From Paragonimus skrjabini miyazakii (Eukaryota; Platyhelminthes; Trematoda; Plagiorchiida; Troglotrematidae): DNA of 64,000 nt. Under the pieces are notes generated by a model that saw only the letters and a program-made list of their open reading frames with translations, ran no database searches and was not told the origin of the DNA. Location of the stretch: positions 1 through 64,000 of the forward strand of contig JTDE01022073.1 of assembly GCA_014338405.1 (NCBI GenBank). The letters are read 5' to 3'. Made by a program: the position numbers and the translations under genes. Position 1 is the first letter of the stretch. The number at the start of each line of letters is the position of its first letter. Shown in pieces: positions 25,523-37,478 of the stretch.

Positions 25523-25914
25523 CTAATCAGACATAATCAATGGAACTGTATGTAAAACGATTAGATGTTCGTCCGACCATCATAATGAAACGCTTGCTGG
25601 TAACTTCCTATCTTCAATCTTTACGTGCCATGGATAAGTTTTAACGACTTTAAAACTACCGTTAATCTCTTTCTTAAATCGACATCTTACAACGGATTGA
25701 AAATTGCAATCAGTTTGTCACAAGCGTTCTCTGTTTTTTTCCTTCACCCCCTTCAAAATATTCATCTTTTATTTTTTCATTAAAAACGTCAGAGTAGCGC
25801 ACTACGACCTTGAAGAAATAGTGTGTTCACCAAGACATGTTGATGATCTTTCCCTTTAAGGGTTTTTTCAAGTTTAATTGACTGACCAGTTAATATTTTG
25901 TTTACTCTCTTCAG

Positions 25915-26080
25915 TCACGAACGTAAAACAATGGAACATGTGGGATGTGCGGATAGCAAAAACAGTAGAAACAATCAACGATTGTGTTTACACAAAACAT
26001 GGACTGTTATCAGTTCCACGGCAGACAAATTGAGTTATCAGTTTATGCACACACATGACCGGACGGCGAGTAGTGATTAA
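25915..26080 (+). CDS. Candidate 3'-terminal exon, unknown protein
   Basis: A strong acceptor, TTTTGTTTACTCTCTTCAG ending at 25914, is followed by 55 open codons to TAA at 26078-26080 (HERKTMEHVGCADSKNSRNN ... MHTHDRTASSD). Polar, basic composition; no domain recognised. No donor of quality is present inside. Confidence 0.3.
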
Positions 26081-27273
26081 CGTAGCTTCGGAGACGGCAA
26101 GTAACTTCGGGTTCCCATTAGGCAACAACACTTGGACTGAATTGGATGACCAGTGTCAAGTTGTGATCTTCCAAACTCTAAACAGTACACGTAGCGGTGT
26201 TTCAGAGTAGAACAGTGTGCTATATTTCGCAATTTCAGTTTCCTATTTCGCATCCTTATGTCTCACACTGTCTACAACTGAAGGAATTTTTTCTGGATCA
26301 AAGGACGCATCATTATATCTGTATCCACTGTCGTGTGTAGCAAGTTTACATGCCGTTAGTGACAGACTTACGAGGGATGAAGTTCTACGGCACTCAGATT
26401 AAATTAACGAGCACAATACAAAAGGGAAGAAGAACGTTATATTGCTTTTGACCTAAGTAATTCGCCAGCGATCCTGTAAAACCTATTCCCTGTTCGCTAA
26501 AGAGTGATTATCATCCGCATCCAAAATCATGGTTTGTTTGTTATCAGTAGGTAGCAGATAAACTTGTTTTGTATGCCTCCTATCTGAAAACATGCATAAG
26601 TGAACAAACACAAATTTCAAGGCTGATAACATATGTGAAATGATTTCATCAGTTGTTTTGTGTACTGTTGATGCTTGACGGTGTCACACGAACATGAATG
26701 CACACAAGACCGATCGTTCAATCAACGGCGAGAACTAGATGCACACAGACTTACACAACGCACATAAAACAAACTTAAATAAGCATTGCGTAAATTAGAA
26801 GTTCTCTATATTTATTAAGGATACGCTGCTTTTTTAGTTAACCTCAGCTGTAAGCACAAAAACTGTATAGCAAATAATTGCGTCTTATTTTTGCAATTGT
26901 TTTATTTCGCATAATTTTAGTTCTGCATGTCAGTCTATAGATATTATCGTGAGAAACGAATCTGTCTCCCAGCTGTTTACAAGAAACACAATGCTTGAGT
27001 TGGTCAGTAGTGGAACTTGTTTAAGAATAACATTCAACCAGTTCACGTATGAATGTTCAAGTTGATATACCATTTTTGTGGGCTTTACTTCTAGAACCGA
27101 ATTTGTGCCCACAGCAGTCTTGTAAGTTTCACATCCCCATTTACTGCATTGTTCTGCAGTAAGGTTTTCAAGAATTGTGACTATACATTTTATTCATACT
27201 ATCTGAATTTTAAACAGTTATCTGTCGTTTCTGGTGTTTCGGATCATACTCCCACTGACTTCCTTTTCTTTAG
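26081..27273. other. No gene supported
   Basis: Stop-rich sequence. The pyrimidine tract and TTTCTTTAG at its end form the acceptor of the small exon candidate at 27274. Confidence 0.55.
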
Positions 27274-27326
27274 ACTATTTGTGGAAATGTTTTTGCTTCT
27301 GAACATTTTATTCCGATTTTTATAAG
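27274..27326 (+). CDS. Candidate 53-base internal exon
   Basis: Flanked by a strong acceptor (CTGACTTCCTTTTCTTTAG, AG at 27272-27273) and a consensus donor (TAAG|GTATGT at 27326/27327). One frame is fully open: TICGNVFASEHFIPIFI plus two bases. Small exons with both sites this good are unusual by chance in AT-rich DNA, but no protein family can be assigned from 17 residues. Confidence 0.35.
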
Positions 27327-30300
27327 GTATGTCCACTTTCTCATTCATGTAACGTTTTACATCTGCATCTGTCCAAAACCAAGGTAATCCTTTAATCTGC
27401 TTGTGTATTCAGAAGACTCTCATGTGTTTCATAACACCGCTGACTGTAAACCATATGACGGCGTTTACACCTGGAAAACAGCTCTTCCAATGGTAATACT
27501 CTGCATGCAGATAAAAGAATACGAAACGAGAAGGATTTATCTTAGAAAGATCACAAGCAACACTAGGTTATAATGTTCAATTCGACTATCATTTTATTTG
27601 CTGAAATCGCTCTTTAGATCGGAACAAAACGAAAAAGCAGGTTGTCTCCACATAAATTAACATAATTTTTAGATTTGTTTTTGTTATATTAAAAGGTAGG
27701 AGCGATTTCTTTTCCAATCTCCCAAAAATAAAGTTTCAGATGCAACATTTCTTAACTAAACAAACATCACATTTTGTTTTTAACTGACAAACGCCAAGTA
27801 TTCTTATTTATTCAGAATTAGTTTGATTCCATGCATCATAATATCCACTATTATGGCTCTGTTATAAAGTACGTCCGTTTCGCTGGCAATCGTAAAAAGT
27901 AAATTATTCATGCTAAGAGGTTAAAGATTTTCATATAAACTCTTTAAACTAAACATTCAAATGAATTCAAGAAACATATGGCAAAACAAACCTGGCAGTT
28001 TTTTCTTTCAACCTGCGCGTGCAAAGTCTATTGCAAAAATAGGCTTTTCAAGTTTAATCAATGGTTATGAGACTGTTCAAGAAATCCAGCAAAATCCACG
28101 GTCATCTACTTACAAAAGACGCATCGCAAGTATGAGTAAACGAAGCAGACGGATACATTTTTTTAGTGTGAAATAATTATACCACTATGTAGTTTATAAT
28201 TAGCCCTTTCCATACGACTTTTACGGCCTAAGGAAATCTGAAAGGAATGTCTCAATATACATTGATTATTATGTCATGAATAGGTTCGTCGAACACAATG
28301 GTTTTCTAAACACTGTTTTATTGACACATTGTTAAAGCACCACATGATGGAAGGCAAAACCTGGCGTTAAATGAAATTTTAACTGCAAGCCAATTTATGC
28401 CGACAAATGTGCTTACTGAAATGAGAAAATTTTCTGTTTCTATGAAAGTAAAACAATCAACCGGTTACGCTGATTTTTTACTGTTTTACGCGTATGCAGG
28501 ATGTTTTCAGTATTGAAGAAAGAAAGCCGAATTTGAAAACCATTGATGAGATATGGTTTATTATTATGGACATAATTAGGATGCGTTTACTCTAAAAGAC
28601 AATCTGCGGTTAGCAAACGCGGAACAAAGTTGACATAAGGATCCGAAGATAGGTCGTAGTGCTCACAGTAGAAAGTCAAAAATCTGCGAAATCATTCAAC
28701 GTCTGTGTATGTGTCTACCCAATAATGTTACTAAGCGTAGGAATGATGGCAGCCACAACTTTAAAGTTGGGCAGTGAGATCCTGAGTGTGCACACTTAAT
28801 TTGACTGAATTTTCGATTAAACACTGAGCCGTTCATTTACAACTGTGAAACTGATAACTTACTGTTTGCTCCTTAGTGATATAATGCTATAGCTCATTGT
28901 GGGGAACATGGAGAATTTTCTGCGTTAATTTTCCACGTACTTAAATGCTCTCCGTTTTTAACAAGTTGACATTTTGCTACCATTCTTCCTGGGCATTAGT
29001 TCACAACTGTTCTCATGACACTGTTAATTGCATATCTCTAAACTCTTGTCGCCAGACGTGTGTATTTCAAGCCATGGGTGAAGCATATTCTTCTTCGTAA
29101 GCATTTCTTAAAAATATCCGTTTAGCCATACAAAAACAAAATGAAGAAAATAGTACTCGGTTCATAAAATAATATGGAATATTTTACTGCGTATAGACGG
29201 ACTGAGTTATCTAATTATTCAACCCAAAAACAGAATAACAAATGACAAAAACCTTAGCAATGATTGCCGACAATTTCACACAGATGGAGATATTTTTTTC
29301 TGGAGCCGAAATCGACCATCAGCGTTGATTAGTTGAAGTCAGGGAGCAAAGATTGTGATCAAGCACATGCTTGAGTTTTGAACTTTTGTTAAATAATTAA
29401 AAAACTCACACCATCGGAACTAATTAAAACTATTTATTCACTCAAAAATGATTCATCAAACCTATGTTGCTCACTTCGTTTCATTTCTGGAAAGGTCCTC
29501 ATTTATAAATGGCATGCACAACTTAAACCATGAAACTTTTACACCGATATCAACGGCATCTATATAAACTAATTTTTAATGTTTATACTCATTACAACAC
29601 AGTTCGAATTCATGCACGATATTTGATTTGAAAAAGTCTCGGGAAAAAACATCTACAATCACTTTAATTTAACTAATTGGAAATTCCCGTAAAAGCCAGA
29701 AAAACTAATTTTCCAGCAATACAGACCTGTTTTCAGTATGTTCTTACTTTAGACTGGTACAGAGATGCATCAAGTTAAGTGAGAGTAAAGAAGGTTATTG
29801 AGTGAGAATAGTTCGAGAGTAAGACATTTGAGAAAACCAAAATCAGGGCTTCCCTGCAATTATGTTCATTGACGTGGCAGGTTCAAGTAGCCATCATAAA
29901 CTAAGGTGGTTTGGAGGAATGGGATCAAATTGTCGTTGAGGTTGGGTATATGCTTTTGGCCGTGGAAGTTGCAAGGTGCGAACGGACTATTTGTTTTTTT
30001 TTCATAATGTTCTTCACGCTGATCTGGTTGAAAATGCTGCATGGATTTAGATGATGTTTCAGCAATTGCAGCAGTTTGGCAGTCAAAATGTTTGCTGCAG
30101 TTGATATCAACTATGACTCGTATGCTTAAAGCAAATAATAGTTATCTGCGTCTATTTTCGTGTTGCCAAACACTTTTTACAAATTCAAAATTTTCTTTTC
30201 CTTCAAGGAAAGCGGATTAACTTTGAGATTGACATTGAACAATTTAGAGTCTCGTAATTGACGCTTTTATGTGTAATGTTATGGGGTAGACCTTGACAAA

Positions 30301-31784
30301 ATGCAGTTTGTTAAATAATCCTAGAGCGGAATTTATTCTAATAATCTTGAGAAGGACTAACTTCATAATCTGAGTTGTCATTCACTTTGACAGGGAAATT
30401 TGAATTTGCTCAACATGTCAACAAGTCTAGCCTTCTAAACCATGTTTATCGAACTATCTATGTCACTTTTTTTCGAGAACAGTAAGTGGAGAATGAAATA
30501 AACGAGGTTTCAAATGTGAACAGGAGATGGTTACGAAAAGGTTTGAGATTTATTCTTCCACAAGCTTTAGTTGTGCACTGTGACACAGTGTCAAAGTGAT
30601 GGATCGTTGTGCAGGCAATTTGGTAAGTAACGTGAAGGGTAGTTGGTCAACATTTGAGAACTCCTCATAAGACATAATTACTGACTAAAGGTAGCACATC
30701 ACTCTACGGTACTTCAACATACTTTGTATACTCAACCAATTTTAACCGATAACAAAACAAACAAACAGAATATTGAACGTTCTGGCTATGTTTGCGTGAC
30801 TTGCATAATTTTTGAAATTGAATTTACTAGGTTAGTAATTTTATTTTGAACTTTGTACAAATCATCCAAAGTTGCCACAACCATATTAATTCTTTTCGAA
30901 CGTTGGCCGACATTTCCCTTTCATAAAAGTCCTCCGATATTAGTATTGGCACCTGATCATCTTCCCAAGCGCAGAACTGTTATTAAGGAGCGCTAGTCTA
31001 GTTGAAGTGAATTCTGTTAAATGAACCTCGCCGGGGTTTAAACAGCCGTTGAGCAGCTGCGAAATAGAAAGATTGCGTGTCAGCGTGGTTTGTCTGTGAA
31101 ACGTTGAAAAATATCAGCCTGAATTCGGATCAGCTCATGCTTCGTCCGATTCAGATAGACATTGAACAAGATAAAATCTTGCAGTAGTTAAATGAAATTC
31201 TAGCTGTGCTTTCATTTTGAGAAATCAGAACTGGGACAACTGTCGGGGGATCGATCTGCCGTGTCGCGATGGAAACGCTTTGGGTAACATTCAACCCAGA
31301 CAACCCAGTGTGTACAGGATGGAAAAGAATGTTTCTGATAAGCATTTTCGTAGTCGTTGCTAGCCAACTTCACAAAAAGTGTCATGAATAAGAACAGTCG
31401 TCAAATGATCTATTTCTGGAGTTCAAATAGGTATCTGATTCCCTGAGCCGCGAAACACTTCCAATGTTGCCGGATAAGTTTGCACGTCCAGGTAATTTTG
31501 TCAACTTAGTAAAATTTTATATTCGAACATGGCGGTGAAAGTGTAGTTATGAGGATCAAACTCTGATATTTTCAAAATGGCTACTAGTTTGAAACAGGGT
31601 TTTGCCTGGGCTCAATCCACTTTAGTCTATAGTTCACCATAAGACTGAGTTACATTTCAGAATTCGGAAGAAAGGTTGCATTTCTGTGTCACACAGATGA
31701 TCACCTGCTAAGTATTTGACATAATGTTGCTCGAGTCTGCAACATGACTCGAAAAGAAAGAACTTCACAGACTGTCCGAAGCCT
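27327..31784. other. No gene confidently supported
   Basis: Long AT-rich stretch. Points noticed are a basic 71-codon frame at 27961-28176 (plus) and an acceptor-like TTTTCTTTTCCTTCAAG ending at 30207, followed by the short open stretch ESGLTLRLTLNNLESRN. Neither has enough support for a call. Confidence 0.5.
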
Positions 31785-31997
31785 TTGTGTCCGCCTCAAC
31801 GATTAGACGCTAACGGAGGTAATGATTTATCCTCTCAACTTTCTCCGACAAGAGAGTCTGTGTGTAAAACTGGAGTCCAAATAATTGAAGATTTTGCGGA
31901 TGGCTACATAGATTTCTGGATGTTTGGCAGCAAATTAACGGGAAATATCTCAGTGAATCACGGAGAACCAGCTCGTGACGTAAATGCTGTCTCATGA
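31785..31997 (+). other. Coding-like frame upstream of the 32-kb exon pair
   Basis: Seventy open codons in a patch of higher G+C than the flanks, including IIEDFADGYIDFWMFGSKLT. It ends in TGA as a second frame opens at an ATG (31994). It may be 5' UTR, a decayed exon, or part of the same transcription unit as 31994-32303 in another phase. No domain recognised. Confidence 0.25.
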
Positions 31998-32303
31998 CTT
32001 GGCGAGTGGTATGCGCCGAAGAACTGTATCCTGGGCACGGAAACCGAGTTGCTCCTATACCACACAATGATGCCGTCCGAATGATTGCGTGGCATCAAAA
32101 CCCGAATATTATGACAACAGTACCACAGTGCATCGGGTGCACCTTGGGTCTTCTGTGGTTGGGGGCGACTCCGGCACTTCAGATACCCAGCCAAGCAGAC
32201 GTGAACACAAGGGAATCCGTGGTACCGTTTTGTAACTTACGACATCTTATGGTGGCTGTCAAACTAATCCGGATGCAGCTGTCGTACAGGCAACTTAAAA
32301 CAG
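31994..32303 (+). CDS. Candidate exon 1 of a two-exon segment
   Basis: Starts with ATG at 31994 (in-frame TGA at 31976) and reads MTWRVVCAEELYPGHGNRVA ... LMVAVKLIRMQLSYRQLKT. It ends at a perfect donor, CAG|GTAAGT, after 32303, leaving one base of a split codon. The local sequence is more GC-rich than its surroundings. No family recognised. The next acceptor is only 55 bases on. Confidence 0.28.
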
Positions 32304-32358
32304 GTAAGTGGGAGCTTTGATACTCAGATATTATGGAGCTAATTTCTTTGCGTTGTAG
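32304..32358 (+). other. Candidate 55-base intron
   Basis: GTAAGT at 32304 and TTTCTTTGCGTTGTAG ending at 32358 delimit a 55-base intron. Splicing joins exon 1 (phase 1) to an 85-codon open frame in the matching phase. Very short introns are known in flatworm genes. Confidence 0.28.
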
Positions 32359-32610
32359 TGGTAACTAGTGATCGCTTGAATGCGCAGCCTAGAATCAGAC
32401 AATCTAGAGAAGCGCAATCTAGAGGGACGTCCAACAGTTTAGCGAGCAACAACTGCCACATCAAAGGGACTATATCTACCGTAGTTTACGGTGATGTGAC
32501 TGCGTGGCATTGGGACCGCAAACTCTGTGGCCATCTCGAATTGGTAGGTCGTCAGCCTACTCAAAACAGACTATTAGCGATGGAACGGCATCCGGGTCAG
32601 GCAAAAACAG
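32359..32610 (+). CDS. Candidate exon 2 of a two-exon segment
   Basis: The frame continues from exon 1 across the 55-base intron for 84 codons (VVTSDRLNAQPRIRQSREAQ, later VVYGDVTAWHWDRKL). It ends at AAACAG|GTTAAA, again after one base of a codon, or in the stop TAA just beyond (32613-32615). No domain recognised. Another frame, 32504-32935, is open for 143 codons on the same strand and competes with this reading. Confidence 0.26.
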
Positions 32611-32935
32611 GTTAAATCGTTGGACGTTTATTCATCTATATCATTCACCGAGCCCCAATTTGCTGTTGAAAAACTTCAGTGCACTGCAAACTGGTTCTTA
32701 TTTCCTTTTCTATTGCTATTCAGATAAACAAATTTGCACTGCTTCAGTTTTAGGCTTAGATTTTCAGTATCTTTCCTGTCGACCTCCGTATCATCATAGA
32801 AATTTTTCCGTTTTTTGTTCTCACCAGACAAGGGTTCCAGTTTTAAAATTAGCTGTTAACTGGCTAGCCAGCATACTAATGCTAATGTGGCATAATCATC
32901 CACACATCAATGCGGCACATTCAGCCGAGCACTGA

Positions 32936-35590
32936 CAATGAACACGGTTTTAAGTGATTCATTTGAATGATGTTATTTCTGTATGACAGATATGAAAAAC
33001 CAAGGGTATCAAGGAAACTCATTAACAGAAAACAGACTTGCAATTCGTGATAGAGACGGATGTGTAGACTACCACTAAATAGTTCTTGTTTGGAGCAAGA
33101 TCTGATCTGTAATTATGATATCGAATTAGTTTACGCTATTTAATGTTGTGTGGAAAAACCGTCTGAATTACTACTAAGAGTCATACGAAGAAATGTTTTA
33201 AAAAATTGAACAGGGGATTTTCCTATTGTTTAGTGTGTGGCATTTGAGGTCAGTTAAAAGAAGTTGGTGAAGAAGGTGGGGAACAGAAACATCGAAAATT
33301 CATAGAAATGATATACCGGCAATTAAGCGGCAGTCCGTTGAAGGCTAAAACTTTCCAATGTCGAGCTATTTGATAGGTGCTTGATCACCGTAGAGTTTTC
33401 GGCGACGTAACGTTGTCGAGGGGTTCCTCAGATGAAACATAGAGGTGAGTTTAAAAGTAAGACACATATGTCGTTGGTAGCTGTGAAATTGTGAAAAGAT
33501 TGTTCGCACTATAGCGAACGATATGGCATGTAATGTTTTCCACGCCAAACTCCTTGCGCTAATTTATGAAAAATATAATTCTGGAATGCGTGTTTTTGTT
33601 TAAGTCAAGAAATTGGTGACTGATAGCTTTTCTACGGAATAAGATTTCCACCAAATTTGTATAACAGATTTATTCATTACATCGGACACAACATTATACC
33701 TAATATTAGTTGCTGTTTATCCCGTCGTAAAAGTAGTTAAATCGTTAGACTAGCTGCATGAATGAATACTGATAATTCCCTTTCTGCAAGTGTATAGTTA
33801 ACCACAGCCTCACAAGAGTATAAAGTATTTTTTTGTTCGGTTCGTATTAGTTGTATATAACTACTGTCGTGTCCGGTTGAACCAAACATCGACCCTATGA
33901 GCTCCGTTATTCCTCTCCTGTATGCACGCACCCATATAACAGCAAACACGAACTACTGAGGTAGAACTATTTACAGTGTTGTTCATCACAACATGATCCG
34001 TTATACAGACATCACAAAGGAAGTAAGAGTTGGATTACTCGTCCTTACTAATTTTTCCGCGTCTGTTTTGTCAGACAAGTTCATCAGCATTGCCAGCTGC
34101 TACTCGGATGACCTTCAAACAGCGTTATTTATTTTTGTATGGTGATGTAGAAGGCAATCCCTGATTGAATGAAGTTGATCGCAACAAACACATGCGTAGA
34201 CTGCCAAGCGCCCTAGGGGAAATTTGAATGCAGCTACTGTCTGAAAACGAATATTAGCTGAGAAGGGGTAGAGACACGTTTACAAATTACAAAACAGAAG
34301 AGAATGGTTTTACTCCTGATCCCATTGATGCCATGTGAGCTGAATATAATTATCTAAAACTACTACAGTCGAATAACTGAGAAGCATAGTGACTAAAGTA
34401 ATTTAGTGTTGATTTACAACCTTTGATGTGTTTGAGAAATATGCTAAGTCACTCAGAAATGCCATAACAAAATGTTAATTAACCTTGACGAATAACTGCT
34501 TAATAAAAAATTATGTTGAGCACAATTACGACGCGAGGAAAAGCTGGGAACTGGTGGACCAGTGGTTTGAATATAACTTAACTTAGATGTTACCCTTGTG
34601 ATTGACTTATGTAACCCAACATATTTTCACTTAAAACACCACTCATTGTGACTGATGTTACTGTTATGTACCTTTCACGCTTAGTGCATTCAAAACCATC
34701 AAGTGTGTGGAACAGTAATTTTGGATATGATAGATATCGTGGGATATTCACAGTTGAAGAAGTTTGACTTTACAAATTTAAGCAATCACACAGACAGTAT
34801 ACCGTACACATAGTTACACTTACATCGCGAAATCCAAATAAAAGATTACATATTTTTTAAAGATACGCAATGCACAATATTAACATCCTTTACGGGAAAG
34901 TACTAATGTAGCATGAAAACTGGACAGACTGTCCGCTGTATTCATATTTTTCGGGATTACCGTTAACAAATGCTGCAAACTTGATAAAAGATAATTTGCT
35001 CACAAAACATAACCACGCTACCAAGAATGAATGGTTTAAATACCAAACTAGTTAACCCGAACATAGGCAACCACTTGGTTATCGATATTATCCACACACA
35101 GTGTACATTTGGGATAGTTTGTTCATGTAATCTGAAATAGTTTGTGATGGATGACAGCCACCTAGAAGGGGGCACATTCATTTGAACTTCATTAAAACCC
35201 AGAAAGCATTATGCATTTCAAGAAGACCACATTGAAATAACCAAATTTATGTAGGTGAGAATAACCTTCATCTACATAACACGGTGTCAACATCTACATG
35301 ACTACATTAACTATAATTTTGCTACCAGGTATGACTTAAATTAACTGTATAAAATTTCCCCAACTTTAGCCACCCTACGCATTTGTAGTTTGAGTAAACT
35401 ATTATGCGCACAAAAGCGCTTTGTTCAGGGGCTGAAATTGTCATGGCCAACCACTCACACCACGACCGATCAAACCGTCATGGTTCCAGTGGCGTCATAA
35501 TGGTGACGTAATCGTACCAAAAAGTTGTTTCCGTGTGTGCTGATGACGTGTCTGACCTCACACAAACTAGCTATCTGTTTTCTCTCGTTT
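32936..35590. other. No gene supported
   Basis: Stop-rich in all frames. One small perfect hairpin (GTTCGC/GCGAAC) sits at about 33503-33520. Confidence 0.5.
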
Positions 35591-35625
35591 TGCCCTGACA
35601 ACTCCGTTTCATATAAATTGTTATA

Positions 35626-35672
35626 TAATTAGCCTGATGAGGAATAACCGAAAACGAGCTTATTCGCTATAC
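35626..35672 (+). ncRNA. Possible degenerate hammerhead-like motif
   Basis: TAGC-CTGATGA-GGAATAACC-GAAA ... TC-GCTA has all the conserved hammerhead core positions in order, with a four-pair stem I (TAGC/GCTA). Stem II would be only two pairs (GG/CC) and stem III is poorly paired, so this may be coincidence. It is unrelated in sequence to the SINE ribozymes. Confidence 0.15.
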
Positions 35673-35928
35673 TGTTGTTTTCTGATGGCTACCCTGACGA
35701 TTTTTAACCATAGTAAAAGGTCATGTGATTTCTTCCGCACTGTTCTTTTCACGTTGTATCAAATGAATTAATAACTCCACCATGCTAGCTAACAAGATAT
35801 GTATCCTTCTAAAGAGACTACTATAAGAAAATATTTCAAAAGCCTTGTTCTGTACAAGCATCTAGTATAAAAATAACAAGGCGGCATACTGTAGTCTCTG
35901 AAATAATTGGTCGTGACTCAGAAAATAG

Positions 35929-36459
35929 GCTGTTATTTGGATGCGCGTTAGACCTCTCCGAGTGTTCGGGACAGTAATTTTGAGTGAATGTAACTACGAT
36001 TTGATCGATAATGTTGCAAAAAAGGTTTATAATCATTCCACTCCAAAAAGAATTGATAGTAGTGGACAAATAAAATTGATTGCATACGTTAAAGCAAAGC
36101 ATATAAATGGAAAACGTTTGGTACGGCAGTGTGCCCTGTCGAACTCTAACTCAGCACGTTTGTCGCAATCGAGATCAAATTGTGGCATTGTGTACTCACA
36201 TCTGGATTTCATCTAAACCTTGGTGTCACGTGCGATTTCAATCCGAATATGTATCATAGAAGACTCATCTATAAAACAGCCGTTATGCTGTCCAGGAACG
36301 GTGCGAGTTGAAAAAGATCAAACCTTTCATATCAACATCACGGAGTTACAGATTCCCTTCCAACGAAGGTATGCTTTGTGTGAAGCCACTCACACCAAAA
36401 ATCAGTCGCAGCAAATTGACAGTATTTGCTTACCACTGAACCAAAATATTCACCATTAG
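35929..36459 (+). pseudogene. Open frame interrupted by one stop, unknown protein
   Basis: A single frame of about 176 codons is broken only by TAA at 36214-36216. The first part reads FGTVILSECNYDLIDNVAKK ... VKAKHINGKRLVRQCALSNS and the second VEKDQTFHINITELQIPFQR ... up to TAG at 36457-36459. AATAAA follows at 36474-36479. Composition is coding-like on both sides of the stop, suggesting a recently disabled gene, a mobile-element gene, or stop-codon readthrough. No domain recognised. Confidence 0.28.
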
Positions 36460-36963
36460 TCTGCAGTAAAACCAATAAAATTTGATTGAGGTAATAGATT
36501 TGACGCTTAATTTTGGAGCAGGTATTAGCAATTAAGATAATCTCTGTCTGTCTGGTAAATGCCAGCGACGGTTTTAGATTACTACTTGTAAACCCAAATG
36601 CGAATTCAGTTTTCTCAACCCCCAGATGTTCAACGTGCAAATTACCTACATCTAGCTTCCGAGGCACAGGTGGTGTCGTAATATAATCGCTGATACACAG
36701 AAATTTGAAATGACATGAATTCTTAGGTCAGAATTAATAAACGGGGAATAAACGTATAAAAACTGCGCTTTTGGGGTTCTTTCTGACAAGTACACAAAGA
36801 CAGTCGATCGAAATGTACCAGCGATTTTACCGGTTGCACGACCTGGTAGCTCATGAACCACCGAACGAGTTGTGAAGTCAATGGGTAAAACGTGAATTGG
36901 ATGCCAAGTGCATTTTGTCAAAATATTAGACGTGAGATGCTTTGTGATTATTGGAGCAGCCAA
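36338..36963 (-). other. Overlapping coding-like minus-strand frames
   Basis: Two minus-strand frames overlap: 36652-36963 (including VVHELPGRATGKIAGTFRST, then VFVYLSERTPKAQFLYVYSP) and 36338-36667 (KLDVGNLHVEHLGVEKTEFA...). A frame change near 36652-36667 would join them, and a donor-like ATGTAG|GTAATT lies there. This could be a decayed gene or one exon plus intron. The second frame overlaps the plus-strand candidate at 35929-36459, so the two readings are alternatives. Confidence 0.2.
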
Positions 36964-37063
36964 ATCAATTAGAACGATATATCATCAGTGAGGGCTTGTT
37001 GTTGATAATTATTCTGGCTGGCACAATAAATGTCACAGTGGTCTGTTATGCTGGCAGGTCATG

Positions 37064-37478
37064 TTAGAAAAGCTTGTAATGTCCCGGAATATCCTTGGCA
37101 ATCTTACCGGCTTTCAACACTTTAGTTTTTTGTCTCAAGCTTCCTCCGCTAAGATTAACTGAGCAACTGTAAAACGATAACCCCTTTCCACGATTTCCAA
37201 ATTTTGCTAAATTTAATTGGTGCGTCCCCAGTAATGGCTGCAAAATGCCATTTCCGGTAGCATGAATGGATAGTAATCTCTGGCTGAATAAAATGGTCCG
37301 ATTTCGAGGGTACTTTCCCAACAAACCAGTCTGCTTTGTTAGATTCTGAGAAATCATTTGATGGAAGGGTTCTGCAAGTTGCGTGAATTCTTAGGTAAAA
37401 CTGGAATACTTTTGCGAACTGCCTACCACTAGCCATAGTTATGTGAGGCAGTTTGGAAAAGAGGCGATAATTCACCAA
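37064..37478 (-). other. Overlapping coding-like minus-strand frames
   Basis: Frames 37155-37478 (KVFQFYLRIHATCRTLPSND... CYRKWHFAAITGDAPIKF) and 37064-37357 overlap heavily in different phases. The former has the more protein-like composition and begins at an internal ATG. No splice sites or family were recognised. Confidence 0.15.

Noticed and set aside
32504..32935. 143-codon plus-strand frame
   Set aside because: It conflicts with the in-phase exon 32359-32610, its second half is T-rich translation (FLFYCYSDKQ...), and it has no supporting splice sites.
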